A stretch of DNA of 64,000 nt from positions 2,516,501-2,580,500 of the forward strand of contig NZ_CACTIA010000005.1 in NCBI RefSeq assembly GCF_902712915.1, given 5' to 3'. The stretch comes from Acidiphilium sp. C61 (lineage in GTDB: Bacteria; Pseudomonadota; Alphaproteobacteria; Acetobacterales; Acetobacteraceae). Position 1 is the stretch's first letter. Each line of letters opens with the position of its first letter. The notes beneath the pieces were generated by a model. It did not search any database. It saw nothing but the letters and a program-made list of their open reading frames with translations, and was not told the origin of the DNA. A program made the translations under genes and the position numbers. Of the stretch, positions 1 to 7,965 are shown in pieces.

Positions 1-43
1 CGGCCCCGCGAGGCCGGACGGCGCGCCGAGGAGGATGGATACG

Positions 44-1153
44 ATGGACGTTCGCGCCGCGATTGCGTGGAAAGCCGGCGAAAAGCTCGAACTCGGCACC
101 GTGCGGCTGGAAGGGCCGAAGGCGGGCGAGGTGCTGGTCGAGGTCAAGGCCACCGGCATCTGCCATACGGACGAATACACGCTTTCGGGCGCTGACCCCG
201 AAGGGCTGTTCCCGGCGATTCTCGGCCATGAGGGGGCGGGGGTCGTGGTCGATATCGGCCCCGGTGTGACCAGCGTGAAGAAGGGCGATCACGTGATCCC
301 GCTCTACACGCCCGAATGCCGGCAGTGCAAATCCTGCCTGTCGCGCAAGACCAATCTCTGCACCGCGATCCGCGCGACCCAGGGCAAGGGGGTGATGCCG
401 GACGGCACCTCGCGCTTCTCCTGCGACGGCGAGCCGGTGATGCACTACATGGGCTGCTCGACCTTCGCCAACTACACCGTGCTGCCGGAGATCGCGCTGG
501 CGAAGGTGCGCGAGGACGCGCCCTTCGACAAGATCTGCTATATCGGCTGCGGGGTGACCACCGGGATCGGCGCCGTGATCAACACCGCCAAGGTGCAGCC
601 GGGCGACAATGTCGTCGTCTTCGGTCTCGGCGGGATCGGCCTCAACGTGATCCAGGGCGCGCGTCTCGCCGGTGCGAACATGATCGTCGGCGTCGATCTC
701 AACAACGGCCGCAAGCCGATGGCCGAGAAATTCGGCATGACGCATTTCGTCAACCCGGCCGAGATCGGCGAGGATCTCGTGCCCTATATCGTCAACCTGA
801 CCGATGGCGGCGCGGACTATTCCTTCGAGTGCATCGGCAATGTGAAGGTGATGCGCCAGGCGCTGGAATGCTGCCATCGCGGCTGGGGCACCTCGATCAT
901 CATCGGGGTCGCCGGCGCGGGGCAGGAAATCTCGACCCGGCCGTTCCAGCTGGTCACCGGGCGCAACTGGCGCGGCACCGCGTTCGGCGGCGCGCGCGGC
1001 CGCACCGATGTGCCGAAGATCGTCGACTGGTACATGAACGGCAAGATCAACATCGACGACCTGATCACCCATGTCCTGCCCTTCGAGCAGATCAACGAGG
1101 GCTTCGAGCTGATGCGCAAGGGCGAGAGCATCCGCAGCGTCGTCGTCTACTGA
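44..1153 (+). CDS. frmA: S-(hydroxymethyl)glutathione dehydrogenase (class III alcohol dehydrogenase)
   Basis: Zinc- and NAD-dependent enzyme that oxidises the spontaneous formaldehyde-glutathione adduct to S-formylglutathione in the cytoplasm. Visible features are the catalytic-zinc region CHTDEYTLSG followed by GHEGAGVV, the four-cysteine structural zinc lobe (CRQCKSC with a further Cys before TAIR), the Rossmann loop GLGGIGLNVIQGA and the class III signature ADYSFECIGNV. Length (369 aa) is normal. I chose the ATG at 44 over the one at 35 because GAGGAGG at 28-34 is correctly spaced only for 44. The stop overlaps the next start (ATGA at 1153), so a TonB receptor is translationally coupled. 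Together with the PQQ dehydrogenase at 4.9 kb it suggests methanol or formaldehyde metabolism (inference). No S-formylglutathione hydrolase is in view. Confidence 0.95.
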   Translation: MDVRAAIAWKAGEKLELGTVRLEGPKAGEVLVEVKATGICHTDEYTLSGADPEGLFPAILGHEGAGVVVDIGPGVTSVKKGDHVIPLYTPECRQCKSCLSRKTNLCTAIRATQGKGVMPDGTSRFSCDGEPVMHYMGCSTFANYTVLPEIALAKVREDAPFDKICYIGCGVTTGIGAVINTAKVQPGDNVVVFGLGGIGLNVIQGARLAGANMIVGVDLNNGRKPMAEKFGMTHFVNPAEIGEDLVPYIVNLTDGGADYSFECIGNVKVMRQALECCHRGWGTSIIIGVAGAGQEISTRPFQLVTGRNWRGTAFGGARGRTDVPKIVDWYMNGKINIDDLITHVLPFEQINEGFELMRKGESIRSVVVY

Positions 1154-3258
1154 TGTCCCGCCGGCTCTGCCTGTTCGCCGTGTCCCTTCTCGGGGGCACG
1201 GCGTTCGCTGCCCCGGCACGCGGGCAGGTGGCACAGCCGCTGGTCGTGCCCTCGCCGGGGGAGATCGCGATCCGCAAGATCGTGGTGAGCGCGACCCGCA
1301 CGCCGGAGCCGAGCTTCGATGTTCCGGTGTCGATCTACAGTGTTTCCGGCCGGCAGGTCAGCCTCGCCAACGAGGAGGAGAACCTCAGCGAGACGCTGAA
1401 CCGCGTGCCCGGCATCGATGTGCAGAACCGGCAGGATTATGCCCAAGGGTTGCGCATCACCTCGCGCGGGTTCGGCGCGCAGACGCCCTTCGGCGTGCGC
1501 AACATCCGCATCCTCGTCGATGGCATGACGCTGACCGGGCCGGACGGGACGACCGATTCCGAGGTGATCGATCTTGGCGACATCAACCGGATCGAGGTGC
1601 TGACCGGCCCGTTCTCGGTGCTCTACGGCAATGCCTCGGGCGGGGTGATCCAGGTGTTCAGCAAGGATGGCCCGGCCCGGCCGACGGTGAGCGGCGGCAT
1701 CACCGCCGCCTCCTATGGCGGCTGGCGCGTCGGCGCGAGCTATGGCGGCACGGCGCGCCTCGGGCAGGACGGTTCGTTCAACTACATGATGAACGCATCG
1801 GATTTCTACACCGGCGGCTACCGCCAGCACAGTGCTGCAAGGCGCCAGCAATTCTATGGCAAGTTCCGCGTCGAGGTGAGCCCGGACACCAGCTACACCC
1901 TGCTCGTGGATGGGCTGAACGAGCCCTATTCCGAAGACCCCGGCGGGCTGACCGCGGCGCAATATCACGCCGATCCGACCCAGGCCGGCACCAACACCGA
2001 AAAATTCGGCACCCGCAAGGTGCTGCGCCACCTGCAATTCGGGCTGGTCTTCAACCATCGGTTCAACGCGCATAACAGCGTGCGCGTCGTCGTCTACGAG
2101 GCGACGCATTCGGTGCTGCAATTCCTGCCCTTCACCGGCAATTTCGCGGCCTCCGGCGGCGGCGTGGTGGATCTCGCCCGCAAATCCGGCGGGATCGATG
2201 CCTCCTTTACCCATAAGGACCGGGTCGCCGGCATTCCGCTCACCCTCGTGAGCGGGGTCGATTTCGGCTACGAACAGCAGCACCGCAAGGGCTATGTCAA
2301 CGAGTATGGCGCGATCGGCGCGCTGCGCCGCAACGAGCAGGACGTGGCGCGCAATATCGCCGAATACGCGCAAGTGAACGCCCACCTGACCAGGCGCACG
2401 ACATTGGTCGTCGGGCTTCGCCACAGCAACGACTATTTCAGCGTGACCGACAATTACGTGACCAGCGCGCTGACCAACGATTCCGGTTCGGTCAGCTATG
2501 GAAACACGAGCCTCGTTGCCGGCGCGACCTATCACCTGACGCCGACGACCAATCTCTACGCCGATTACGGCGAGGGGTTCGAGACGCCGACGCTCGATCA
2601 GCTTGCCTACCTGCCCAATGGCCAGGCGGGGTTCAATTCCGCACTCCGCCCCACCAGCAGCCAGAATTTCGAGGCCGGGATCAAGAGCCTGATCGGCGCC
2701 GATACCTATCTCCAGCTCGCGGTGTTTCACATCCATACCAACAACGAGATCGAGGTGTCCTCCTCGAAGGATGCGCGCACCGCCTATTCCAACCAGGGGC
2801 AGACGGCGCGCAACGGCGTCGATCTCAGCATCGACACGCATCTGCCGCATCATCTCGAACTTTACGGCTCCTACTCGCTGCTGAAGGCGCATTTCCTCGC
2901 CAACCAGTTCGCCGGCAAGGCGCTGCCCGGCGTGCCGGACCAGCGCATTTATGGCGAGCTCGACTGGCACGATCCGGCAAGCGGGTTCTACGCCCAGGCG
3001 AATGGCCAGTGGCAGAGCCGGATGTATGTCGATTCGCAGAATTCGGCCTATGCGGCGGGGTATTTCACCGCCGGGCTCGCCGCCGGGTTCCGCGAGGATT
3101 TCGGGCCGATCCGCTTCAACGAGTTCGCCCGCATCGACAACCTGTTCAACCGCACCTATGTCGGCGCCGTGGTGATCGCGGCGAGCAACGCCGCCTATTA
3201 CGAGCCGGCGCCGGGGCGGAATTTCGTGATCGGGATGCGCGCGCGCTACCGGTTCTGA
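1153..3258 (+). CDS. TonB-dependent outer membrane receptor
   Basis: A 701-aa outer-membrane beta-barrel receptor for energised import of a scarce ligand. An N-terminal signal peptide (about residues 1-25, hydrophobic core LCLFAVSLLGGTAFA) precedes a TonB-box-like segment (KIVVSATRTPEP) and a plug domain with LSETLNRVPGIDV, ILVDGMTL and the typical GPFSVLYGNASGGVIQVF. The barrel ends in an aromatic residue (RARYRF). The ATG at 1153 overlaps the frmA stop, so both are probably on one mRNA. The frame stays open upstream across frmA, but that part is antisense-type noise in the overlapping frame. The ligand is unknown; siderophore, cobalamin, PQQ or a lanthanide chelate are all possible, the latter two only because a PQQ enzyme lies nearby. 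Confidence 0.9.
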   Translation: MSRRLCLFAVSLLGGTAFAAPARGQVAQPLVVPSPGEIAIRKIVVSATRTPEPSFDVPVSIYSVSGRQVSLANEEENLSETLNRVPGIDVQNRQDYAQGLRITSRGFGAQTPFGVRNIRILVDGMTLTGPDGTTDSEVIDLGDINRIEVLTGPFSVLYGNASGGVIQVFSKDGPARPTVSGGITAASYGGWRVGASYGGTARLGQDGSFNYMMNASDFYTGGYRQHSAARRQQFYGKFRVEVSPDTSYTLLVDGLNEPYSEDPGGLTAAQYHADPTQAGTNTEKFGTRKVLRHLQFGLVFNHRFNAHNSVRVVVYEATHSVLQFLPFTGNFAASGGGVVDLARKSGGIDASFTHKDRVAGIPLTLVSGVDFGYEQQHRKGYVNEYGAIGALRRNEQDVARNIAEYAQVNAHLTRRTTLVVGLRHSNDYFSVTDNYVTSALTNDSGSVSYGNTSLVAGATYHLTPTTNLYADYGEGFETPTLDQLAYLPNGQAGFNSALRPTSSQNFEAGIKSLIGADTYLQLAVFHIHTNNEIEVSSSKDARTAYSNQGQTARNGVDLSIDTHLPHHLELYGSYSLLKAHFLANQFAGKALPGVPDQRIYGELDWHDPASGFYAQANGQWQSRMYVDSQNSAYAAGYFTAGLAAGFREDFGPIRFNEFARIDNLFNRTYVGAVVIAASNAAYYEPAPGRNFVIGMRARYRF

Positions 3259-3281
3259 GCGGGAGCGCGGGCGACCTCAGG

Positions 3282-4688
3282 TCAGAACAGCTTGCCGGGA
3301 TTGAGCGTCGCCGCCGGGTCGAGTGCGGCGCGGATGCGGCGCATGATCTCGCGCTCGGGGGCGGCGCGCCAATGGGCGAAGGCCTCGGTCTTGACCAGGC
3401 CGATGCCGTGCTCGGCGGAGAAGCTGCCGTCGAGTTCCATGACGATGGCGTTGACATCCTCCATCAGCGCCTCGGCGCCGGCCATGAAGGCGGCGGGGTC
3501 GGCCCCCTCGGGTTGCAGCGCGTTGAGATGGATGTTGCCATCGCCGATATGCCCGAAAGCGACCATGCGGGCGCCCTGGTGGCGGGCGGCGAGCATGGCG
3601 GCGGCGCGCTCCAGCAGGGCGGGGACGGCGGCGACCGGCACCGAGACGTCGTTCTTCACCGAGGCGCCGGCGCGGCGCTGCGATTCGGAGAGATGCTCGC
3701 GCAGCGCCCAGAAGGCGGCGCGCTGCGCCTCCGATTCGGCGAGTGCGGCATCGCCGATCACGCCATCCCGCAGCGCATCCGCCAGCACCTCCTCCGCGGT
3801 GTCGCGCAGGCTGTCGCCGCGCCGCGTGGTGGCGAGTTCGAGCAGGACGTAGTGCGGCGCGGGGGCGGCCAGCGGCAGGCGGAAATCGGGCATGTGCGCC
3901 GCGTTCACCGCCATGGCGGCGCCGGAGATGTATTCGAAGGCGTAGAGCGCCGCCTCGTCCTCGTTGCGGAAGCGGGCGAACAGGTCGAGCACGGCATCGA
4001 CGCTGTCGAGCGCGCAGAAGCAGGTCTGGTACTGGCGCGGCGCGCGGGCGAGGCGCAGCACGGCGGCGGTGACGATGCCGAGCGTGCCCTCGGCGCCGGC
4101 GAAGAGCTGGCGCAGCGCGTAGCCGGTATTGTCCTTGCGCAGCCGGCGCAGCCCGTTCCACACCGTGCCGTCCGCCAGCACCACTTCGAGGCCGAGCACG
4201 AGGTCGCGCGCATTGCCGAATCGCAGCGTGTTGTTGCCGCCGGCATTGGTGGAGATCACCCCGCCGATCGTCGCCGAGCCCTCCGAGCCGATGGACAGCG
4301 GCAGCAGCGCGCCGGCGGCGCGGGCGGCCTCCTGGGCTGCGCGCAGCGGCACGCCGGCCTCAAGCTCGATGGTCAGCCCCGCGGGGTCGAGGGCGCGCAC
4401 CGCGTTCATCCGCGCGAGCGAGAGCACCATCTCCCGCCCCGCCATGGCCGGCACGGCGCCCGCGACCATCGACGTGTTGCCCCCCTGCGGCACCACCGGC
4501 ACGCCGGCGGCGGCGCAGAGCCGCAGGGCGGCGGCCACGCCCTGCGCATCGCGCGGGCGCAGCACGGCGCGCGGGGTGTTGCTGAACAGGCCGCGCCAGT
4601 CGGCGCCGTAAGGGGCGATCTCGTCGGCGGCGAGGAGCACGCCGCCCGGCCCGAGTGCGGCCGCAAGCTGGTCGATCAGGTCTGGCAT
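3282..4688 (-). CDS. FAD-binding oxidoreductase, GlcD / D-2-hydroxyglutarate dehydrogenase family
   Basis: A 468-aa flavoenzyme of the PCMH-type FAD fold that oxidises a D-2-hydroxy acid (D-lactate, glycolate or D-2-hydroxyglutarate). The N-terminal FAD-binding half shows PQGGNTSMVAGAVP and IGGVISTNAGGNNTLRFG. The C-terminal FAD-oxidase half has the metal/substrate motif GHIGDGNIHLN, EHGIGLVKTE and the usual ending LDPAATLNPGKLF. The gene is convergent with the TonB receptor (23-nt gap) and divergent from the PQQ dehydrogenase. The substrate cannot be told from sequence alone. No GlcE or GlcF partner follows, which favours a stand-alone D-2-hydroxyglutarate or D-lactate dehydrogenase. Confidence 0.88.
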   Translation of the reverse strand: MPDLIDQLAAALGPGGVLLAADEIAPYGADWRGLFSNTPRAVLRPRDAQGVAAALRLCAAAGVPVVPQGGNTSMVAGAVPAMAGREMVLSLARMNAVRALDPAGLTIELEAGVPLRAAQEAARAAGALLPLSIGSEGSATIGGVISTNAGGNNTLRFGNARDLVLGLEVVLADGTVWNGLRRLRKDNTGYALRQLFAGAEGTLGIVTAAVLRLARAPRQYQTCFCALDSVDAVLDLFARFRNEDEAALYAFEYISGAAMAVNAAHMPDFRLPLAAPAPHYVLLELATTRRGDSLRDTAEEVLADALRDGVIGDAALAESEAQRAAFWALREHLSESQRRAGASVKNDVSVPVAAVPALLERAAAMLAARHQGARMVAFGHIGDGNIHLNALQPEGADPAAFMAGAEALMEDVNAIVMELDGSFSAEHGIGLVKTEAFAHWRAAPEREIMRRIRAALDPAATLNPGKLF

Positions 4689-4805
4689 GGGCCGACTATA
4701 TCGCCATTTCCCGGCGGGGAAAGCCGCCCTCGCGCGGCGGCGTTGCTCCGTTTGGGAACAGCCTGTCGCAAAGTGGACACGAAAGCTTGATCGTTTCGCC
4801 GCTTA

Positions 4806-4819
4806 TGATAGCGTTATCA
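4806..4819. promoter_or_regulatory. Inverted repeat upstream of the PQQ dehydrogenase operon
   Basis: TGATA-GCGT-TATCA is a perfect 5+5 bp inverted repeat about 64 nt before the PQQ dehydrogenase start. It overlaps a possible -10 hexamer (TATGAT, 4804-4809). It resembles CRP/FNR-family spacing but not the TTGAT consensus, so the cognate regulator is unknown. Confidence 0.35.
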
Positions 4820-4882
4820 CGCAGCCACGGGTGCGTCACCGCGTCCCGGCACGCAGCCTGATTTTCAACAGGGGAAACGAAG

Positions 4883-6547
4883 ATGAAGTCGAATTGGATC
4901 AAGGGAGGCCGCGGCCTCGTCGGCGGCGTTGCCGCCGCCGCTCTCGCCGCCGGCATTGCCGGGATTGCCCATGCGGGCGCCATTTCCAACACCACGCCGA
5001 CGCCGAAGGACTACACCAACACCGCGGCCAGCAACTCGACCTGGATTCTCGGTGCGAAGAACTACGACAACAACCGCTACGTCGATATCGGCGAGATCAC
5101 CCCGGACAACGTTTCCAAGCTGAAGCCGGTCTGGACCTTCCAGGTCTCCGACAACGGCCCGATCGAGGCGGCTCCGGTGATCTGGAACGGCACCGCCTAC
5201 ATCACCTCGGCGCATGACCACGTCTATGCCGTCGATGTGAAGACCGGCAAGCTGAAGTGGGAATTCTCCGACAATCCCCATGTCATCTCCTTCGCCGCCA
5301 ACCGCGGCGTCACCCTGCTCGACGGCAAGGCCTATCTCGCGACGCTCGATGGCCACCTGATCGCGCTCGACGCGACGACCGGCAAGAAGGTGTTCGACAA
5401 GGTCGAGGTCTCCGACACGGCGAACTCGTTCTACACGATGCAGCCGCTGCCCTACACCAACCCGAAGACCGGCAAGACAGTGCTGCTGCTCGGCATCTCC
5501 AACGGCGACTGGGGTGGAATCGGCGTGATCCAGGCGATCAACCCGACCACCGGCAAGGTCGAGTGGAAATACGAGACCATCCCCGGGCCGGGCCAGAAGG
5601 GCCACAATACCTGGAGCGGTGATTCGTGGAAGCGCGGCGGTGGTGCCGTGTGGACGATGATGGCGCTGAACCCGAAGACCGGCATGCTCTATGCCAATGC
5701 AGGCAACCCGCAGCCGGACTTCAACGGCCCGGCGCGCAAGGGCTCGAACCTCTATTCGGACAGCCTGCTCGCGATTAACATCTCGGGTGCGAAGCCGAAG
5801 ATGGTCTGGGCGCACCAGTTCATCCCGCATGACACCCATGACTGGGATCCGGTGATGCCGCCGATCCTGTTCACCGGCAAGGTGAACGGGCAGGAAATGC
5901 CGCTGGTCGCCGATGGCGACAAGGCGGGCAATTTCTGGCTGCTGAACTCGCAGACCGGCAAGCTGGTGAGCCATCTCGCCATTGCCATGCAATACCACCT
6001 CAACCTGCCGCCGAGCCTGAAGGGCAACGTGGCCTGCCCGAACACCAATGGCGGCGTCGAATACAACGGCGGCAGCTACGATCCGAAGACCAACATGATC
6101 TACCTGCCGAGCTCGAACGAGTGCGGCTTCTGGCGGTCGACGAAGAAGGTGGTCTACATCGCCGGGCAGTTCTACCTCGGTGGCGCGTTCCCGAAATTCG
6201 TCGGGCCGAACACCGGGCAGTTCAACGCGATCGACGTGAATACCGGCGTCTTCGCGTGGCGCGACAATTCCAAGCTGCCGATGGCGGGCGGCGCCCTCTC
6301 GACTTCGACCGGTGTCGTCTTCACCGGTCTCGAGGATGGTGACTTCAACGCCTATGACGCAACCTCCGGCAAGAAGCTGTGGAGCTATGATACCGGCTCC
6401 CCGATCATCGCGCCGCCGGTTGCCTTCACCCAGGGCAACACGGAATACGTCGCGGTTGCGTCCGGCCAGGCTGGCAACCAGATGCTGCCGACCATGCCGA
6501 AGACCAACAAGGGCACCATGCTGACCATGTTTGCGCTGGCGAAGTAA
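4883..6547 (+). CDS. Periplasmic PQQ-dependent alcohol dehydrogenase-like quinoprotein, atypical
   Basis: A 554-aa secreted beta-propeller of the PQQ methanol/ethanol dehydrogenase family; it should oxidise an alcohol or aldehyde in the periplasm and pass electrons to the cytochrome c encoded next. A signal peptide covers roughly residues 1-32. Family landmarks are LGAKNYDNNRYVDIGEIT, NRGVTLLDGKAYLATLDG, TWSGDSWKRGGGAVW, the metal-site Asn in NAGNPQP (N275) and IPHDTHDWD with the presumed catalytic base D320. It is unusual in three ways. The vicinal Cys-Cys normally just before NRGV is Ile135-Ser136. The metal-ligand Glu is replaced by Asp209 (SNGDWG). An Asp two residues after the base (D322) gives the DxD pattern linked to lanthanide enzymes. 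Its stop overlaps the cytochrome start by one base. Confidence 0.88.
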   Translation: MKSNWIKGGRGLVGGVAAAALAAGIAGIAHAGAISNTTPTPKDYTNTAASNSTWILGAKNYDNNRYVDIGEITPDNVSKLKPVWTFQVSDNGPIEAAPVIWNGTAYITSAHDHVYAVDVKTGKLKWEFSDNPHVISFAANRGVTLLDGKAYLATLDGHLIALDATTGKKVFDKVEVSDTANSFYTMQPLPYTNPKTGKTVLLLGISNGDWGGIGVIQAINPTTGKVEWKYETIPGPGQKGHNTWSGDSWKRGGGAVWTMMALNPKTGMLYANAGNPQPDFNGPARKGSNLYSDSLLAINISGAKPKMVWAHQFIPHDTHDWDPVMPPILFTGKVNGQEMPLVADGDKAGNFWLLNSQTGKLVSHLAIAMQYHLNLPPSLKGNVACPNTNGGVEYNGGSYDPKTNMIYLPSSNECGFWRSTKKVVYIAGQFYLGGAFPKFVGPNTGQFNAIDVNTGVFAWRDNSKLPMAGGALSTSTGVVFTGLEDGDFNAYDATSGKKLWSYDTGSPIIAPPVAFTQGNTEYVAVASGQAGNQMLPTMPKTNKGTMLTMFALAK

Positions 6548-7791
6548 TGTCACCGACTGGTTTTGCGCGTAGCCTGATCATCGCGGGGGCGGCATTTGCC
6601 GCCCTCGCTCTGCCTTGCGCCCATGCCGCCGCACCCGCTTCCGATCAGGCGCGGGCGGCGGCGACGCTGGCCAATATCCGTCTCGCGGTCGGCACGATCA
6701 TGACCGTCGAGAACGACGCGACCAACGGCCCCGCCCGCTACAAGGCGGCCGCCCATCGCGCGATCAACCTGCTCGTCGGCACCAAGGACGAGGCCTACGA
6801 TGCCGCCGCCGGCCTGCCCGGCGATCCGGTTGGCGCGATCGGCGAGGTCAACACCCTGCTCGACCGCCGCGCCTCGCCGCCTTTCGTGCCGATGCTGCAT
6901 GGCGTGCTGGTCAACCTGCAATCCTCGGTCGCGAGCCTGCAGGACGCGGCCAAGGCGCGCGGGCTCGGCGCCTATGAGGTCGACGTGTCGCAGGCGTTGC
7001 AGACGCTGGCGATGGCCGAAGGCCGCCCCGGCGCGCATGACGTCTTCGGCGGCATGCTCGGTGCGATGGCCAATACCGGGCTTGGCGTGCCTTCCGGCGC
7101 GCCGGTCGAGAATGGCTGTGCGGCGCCGCGCGCGCCGGGCTATGGCATGGCGCAGGGCTGGCTGGTATGGCGAGCCGTGAAACTCGGCAGCACGCCGATC
7201 GCCACCGCCGGCGCCGCCATGGTCAGGAAGGAAGGTTCCATGCTCGTGCTCTACACGCCCGTCGCCGCGATGGTGCAGCATCTCTGCGCCGCCAAGGCGA
7301 CCCACCACGCCGCTGCCCAGGCGATGATCCGGCCCGCCGCCGCCCCGGTCGCGAAAGCGCCGGTCGCCCGGCTGATCCGCGTCTCCGCCACCAGCAGCGA
7401 TGGCGGCGTGTCCTACACCATGGCGCAGGCCACCGCCGGCAAGGCGGTATATGCCGCGCATTGCGCAAGCTGCCATGGCGCCAATCTGCAGGGCGTCGCG
7501 GCACCGGCGATCGCCGGCAAGGACTTCCTGACCACCGCGAACAAGAACGGCTATTCCGCCTCGATCCTGAACACGATCGTCACGCAGAACATGCCGTTCA
7601 ACGATCCCGGCTCGCTGAAGCCGGCGGAATATGCGGATGTGATGGCCTATCTGCTGGCGGCGAACTGCTTCCCCGCCGGCAAGACCGCGTTTCCGACCGA
7701 TCCCGGCAGCAGTTTCGGGACGGTGAAACTCTCGACCCCGACCCATCCGGCCGGCACGCCGGACAAGTTCGGCGTCTGCGCGGTAAAATAA
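6547..7791 (+). CDS. Secreted c-type cytochrome, electron acceptor of the PQQ dehydrogenase
   Basis: A 414-aa periplasmic protein with a signal peptide (about 1-28, ending AHAA). The first 270 residues form a helical, Ala-rich domain I do not recognise. The C-terminal part (about 285-390) is a single-haem cytochrome c domain with CASCHG. The likely axial Met lies in TQNMPFNDPGSLKPAEYADVMAYLLAANCFPAG, quoted only to mark its pattern: MPF, then the ADVMAYLL helix as in quinohaemoprotein cytochromes. It is translationally coupled to the PQQ dehydrogenase (TAATG overlap). The inferred function is transfer of electrons from reduced PQQ to the respiratory chain. Extra cysteines (NGCAAP, QHLCAA, FGVCAVK) could form disulfides. 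The unknown N-terminal domain is the interesting part. Confidence 0.85.
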   Translation: MSPTGFARSLIIAGAAFAALALPCAHAAAPASDQARAAATLANIRLAVGTIMTVENDATNGPARYKAAAHRAINLLVGTKDEAYDAAAGLPGDPVGAIGEVNTLLDRRASPPFVPMLHGVLVNLQSSVASLQDAAKARGLGAYEVDVSQALQTLAMAEGRPGAHDVFGGMLGAMANTGLGVPSGAPVENGCAAPRAPGYGMAQGWLVWRAVKLGSTPIATAGAAMVRKEGSMLVLYTPVAAMVQHLCAAKATHHAAAQAMIRPAAAPVAKAPVARLIRVSATSSDGGVSYTMAQATAGKAVYAAHCASCHGANLQGVAAPAIAGKDFLTTANKNGYSASILNTIVTQNMPFNDPGSLKPAEYADVMAYLLAANCFPAGKTAFPTDPGSSFGTVKLSTPTHPAGTPDKFGVCAVK

Positions 7792-7807
7792 GTCCACCGC
7801 GCGACAT

Positions 7808-7908
7808 AGAGCATCATCTGATCAGATGGAAACATCTGATCAGATGATGCTCTAATTATCAATGTGGTAGAGCACTAAATCCGATCCGAAAGGATCGGAA
7901 AGTGCTCC
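7808..7908 (+). repeat. Mosaic palindromic repeat, copy A
   Basis: Full two-hairpin copy. Hairpin 1 (7808-7853) is a perfect 21-bp stem with a GAAA loop. An AATTATCAAT-type linker follows, then hairpin 2 (7869-7908) with AGAGCACT / AGTGCTC outer arms and CCGATCC-GAAA-GGATCGG inside. It lies between the convergent cytochrome and cysI genes, just before a factor-independent terminator. Confidence 0.9.
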
Positions 7909-7920
7909 AGGGTTGAAGCC

Positions 7921-7956
7921 AACCTGGCCGGAGCGAAATCTCCGGCCAGGTTTTTT
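7921..7956 (+). terminator. Rho-independent terminator of the PQQ dehydrogenase operon
   Basis: A 13-bp GC-rich stem (AACCTGGCCGGAG paired with CTCCGGCCAGGTT, loop CGAAAT) is followed by a T run on the plus strand. It terminates the cytochrome operon. On the minus strand there is no T run, so cysI is not served by it. Confidence 0.9.
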
Positions 7957-7965
7957 CATGCAAGC

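Noticed and set aside
316..1152. N-terminal extension of the TonB receptor over frmA
   Set aside because: The extension is Arg-rich shadow translation of frmA; a proper signal peptide begins at 1153.
7808..7853. IS element ends
   Set aside because: No transposase frame occurs between any pair of repeat copies; neighbouring copies enclose ordinary genes.
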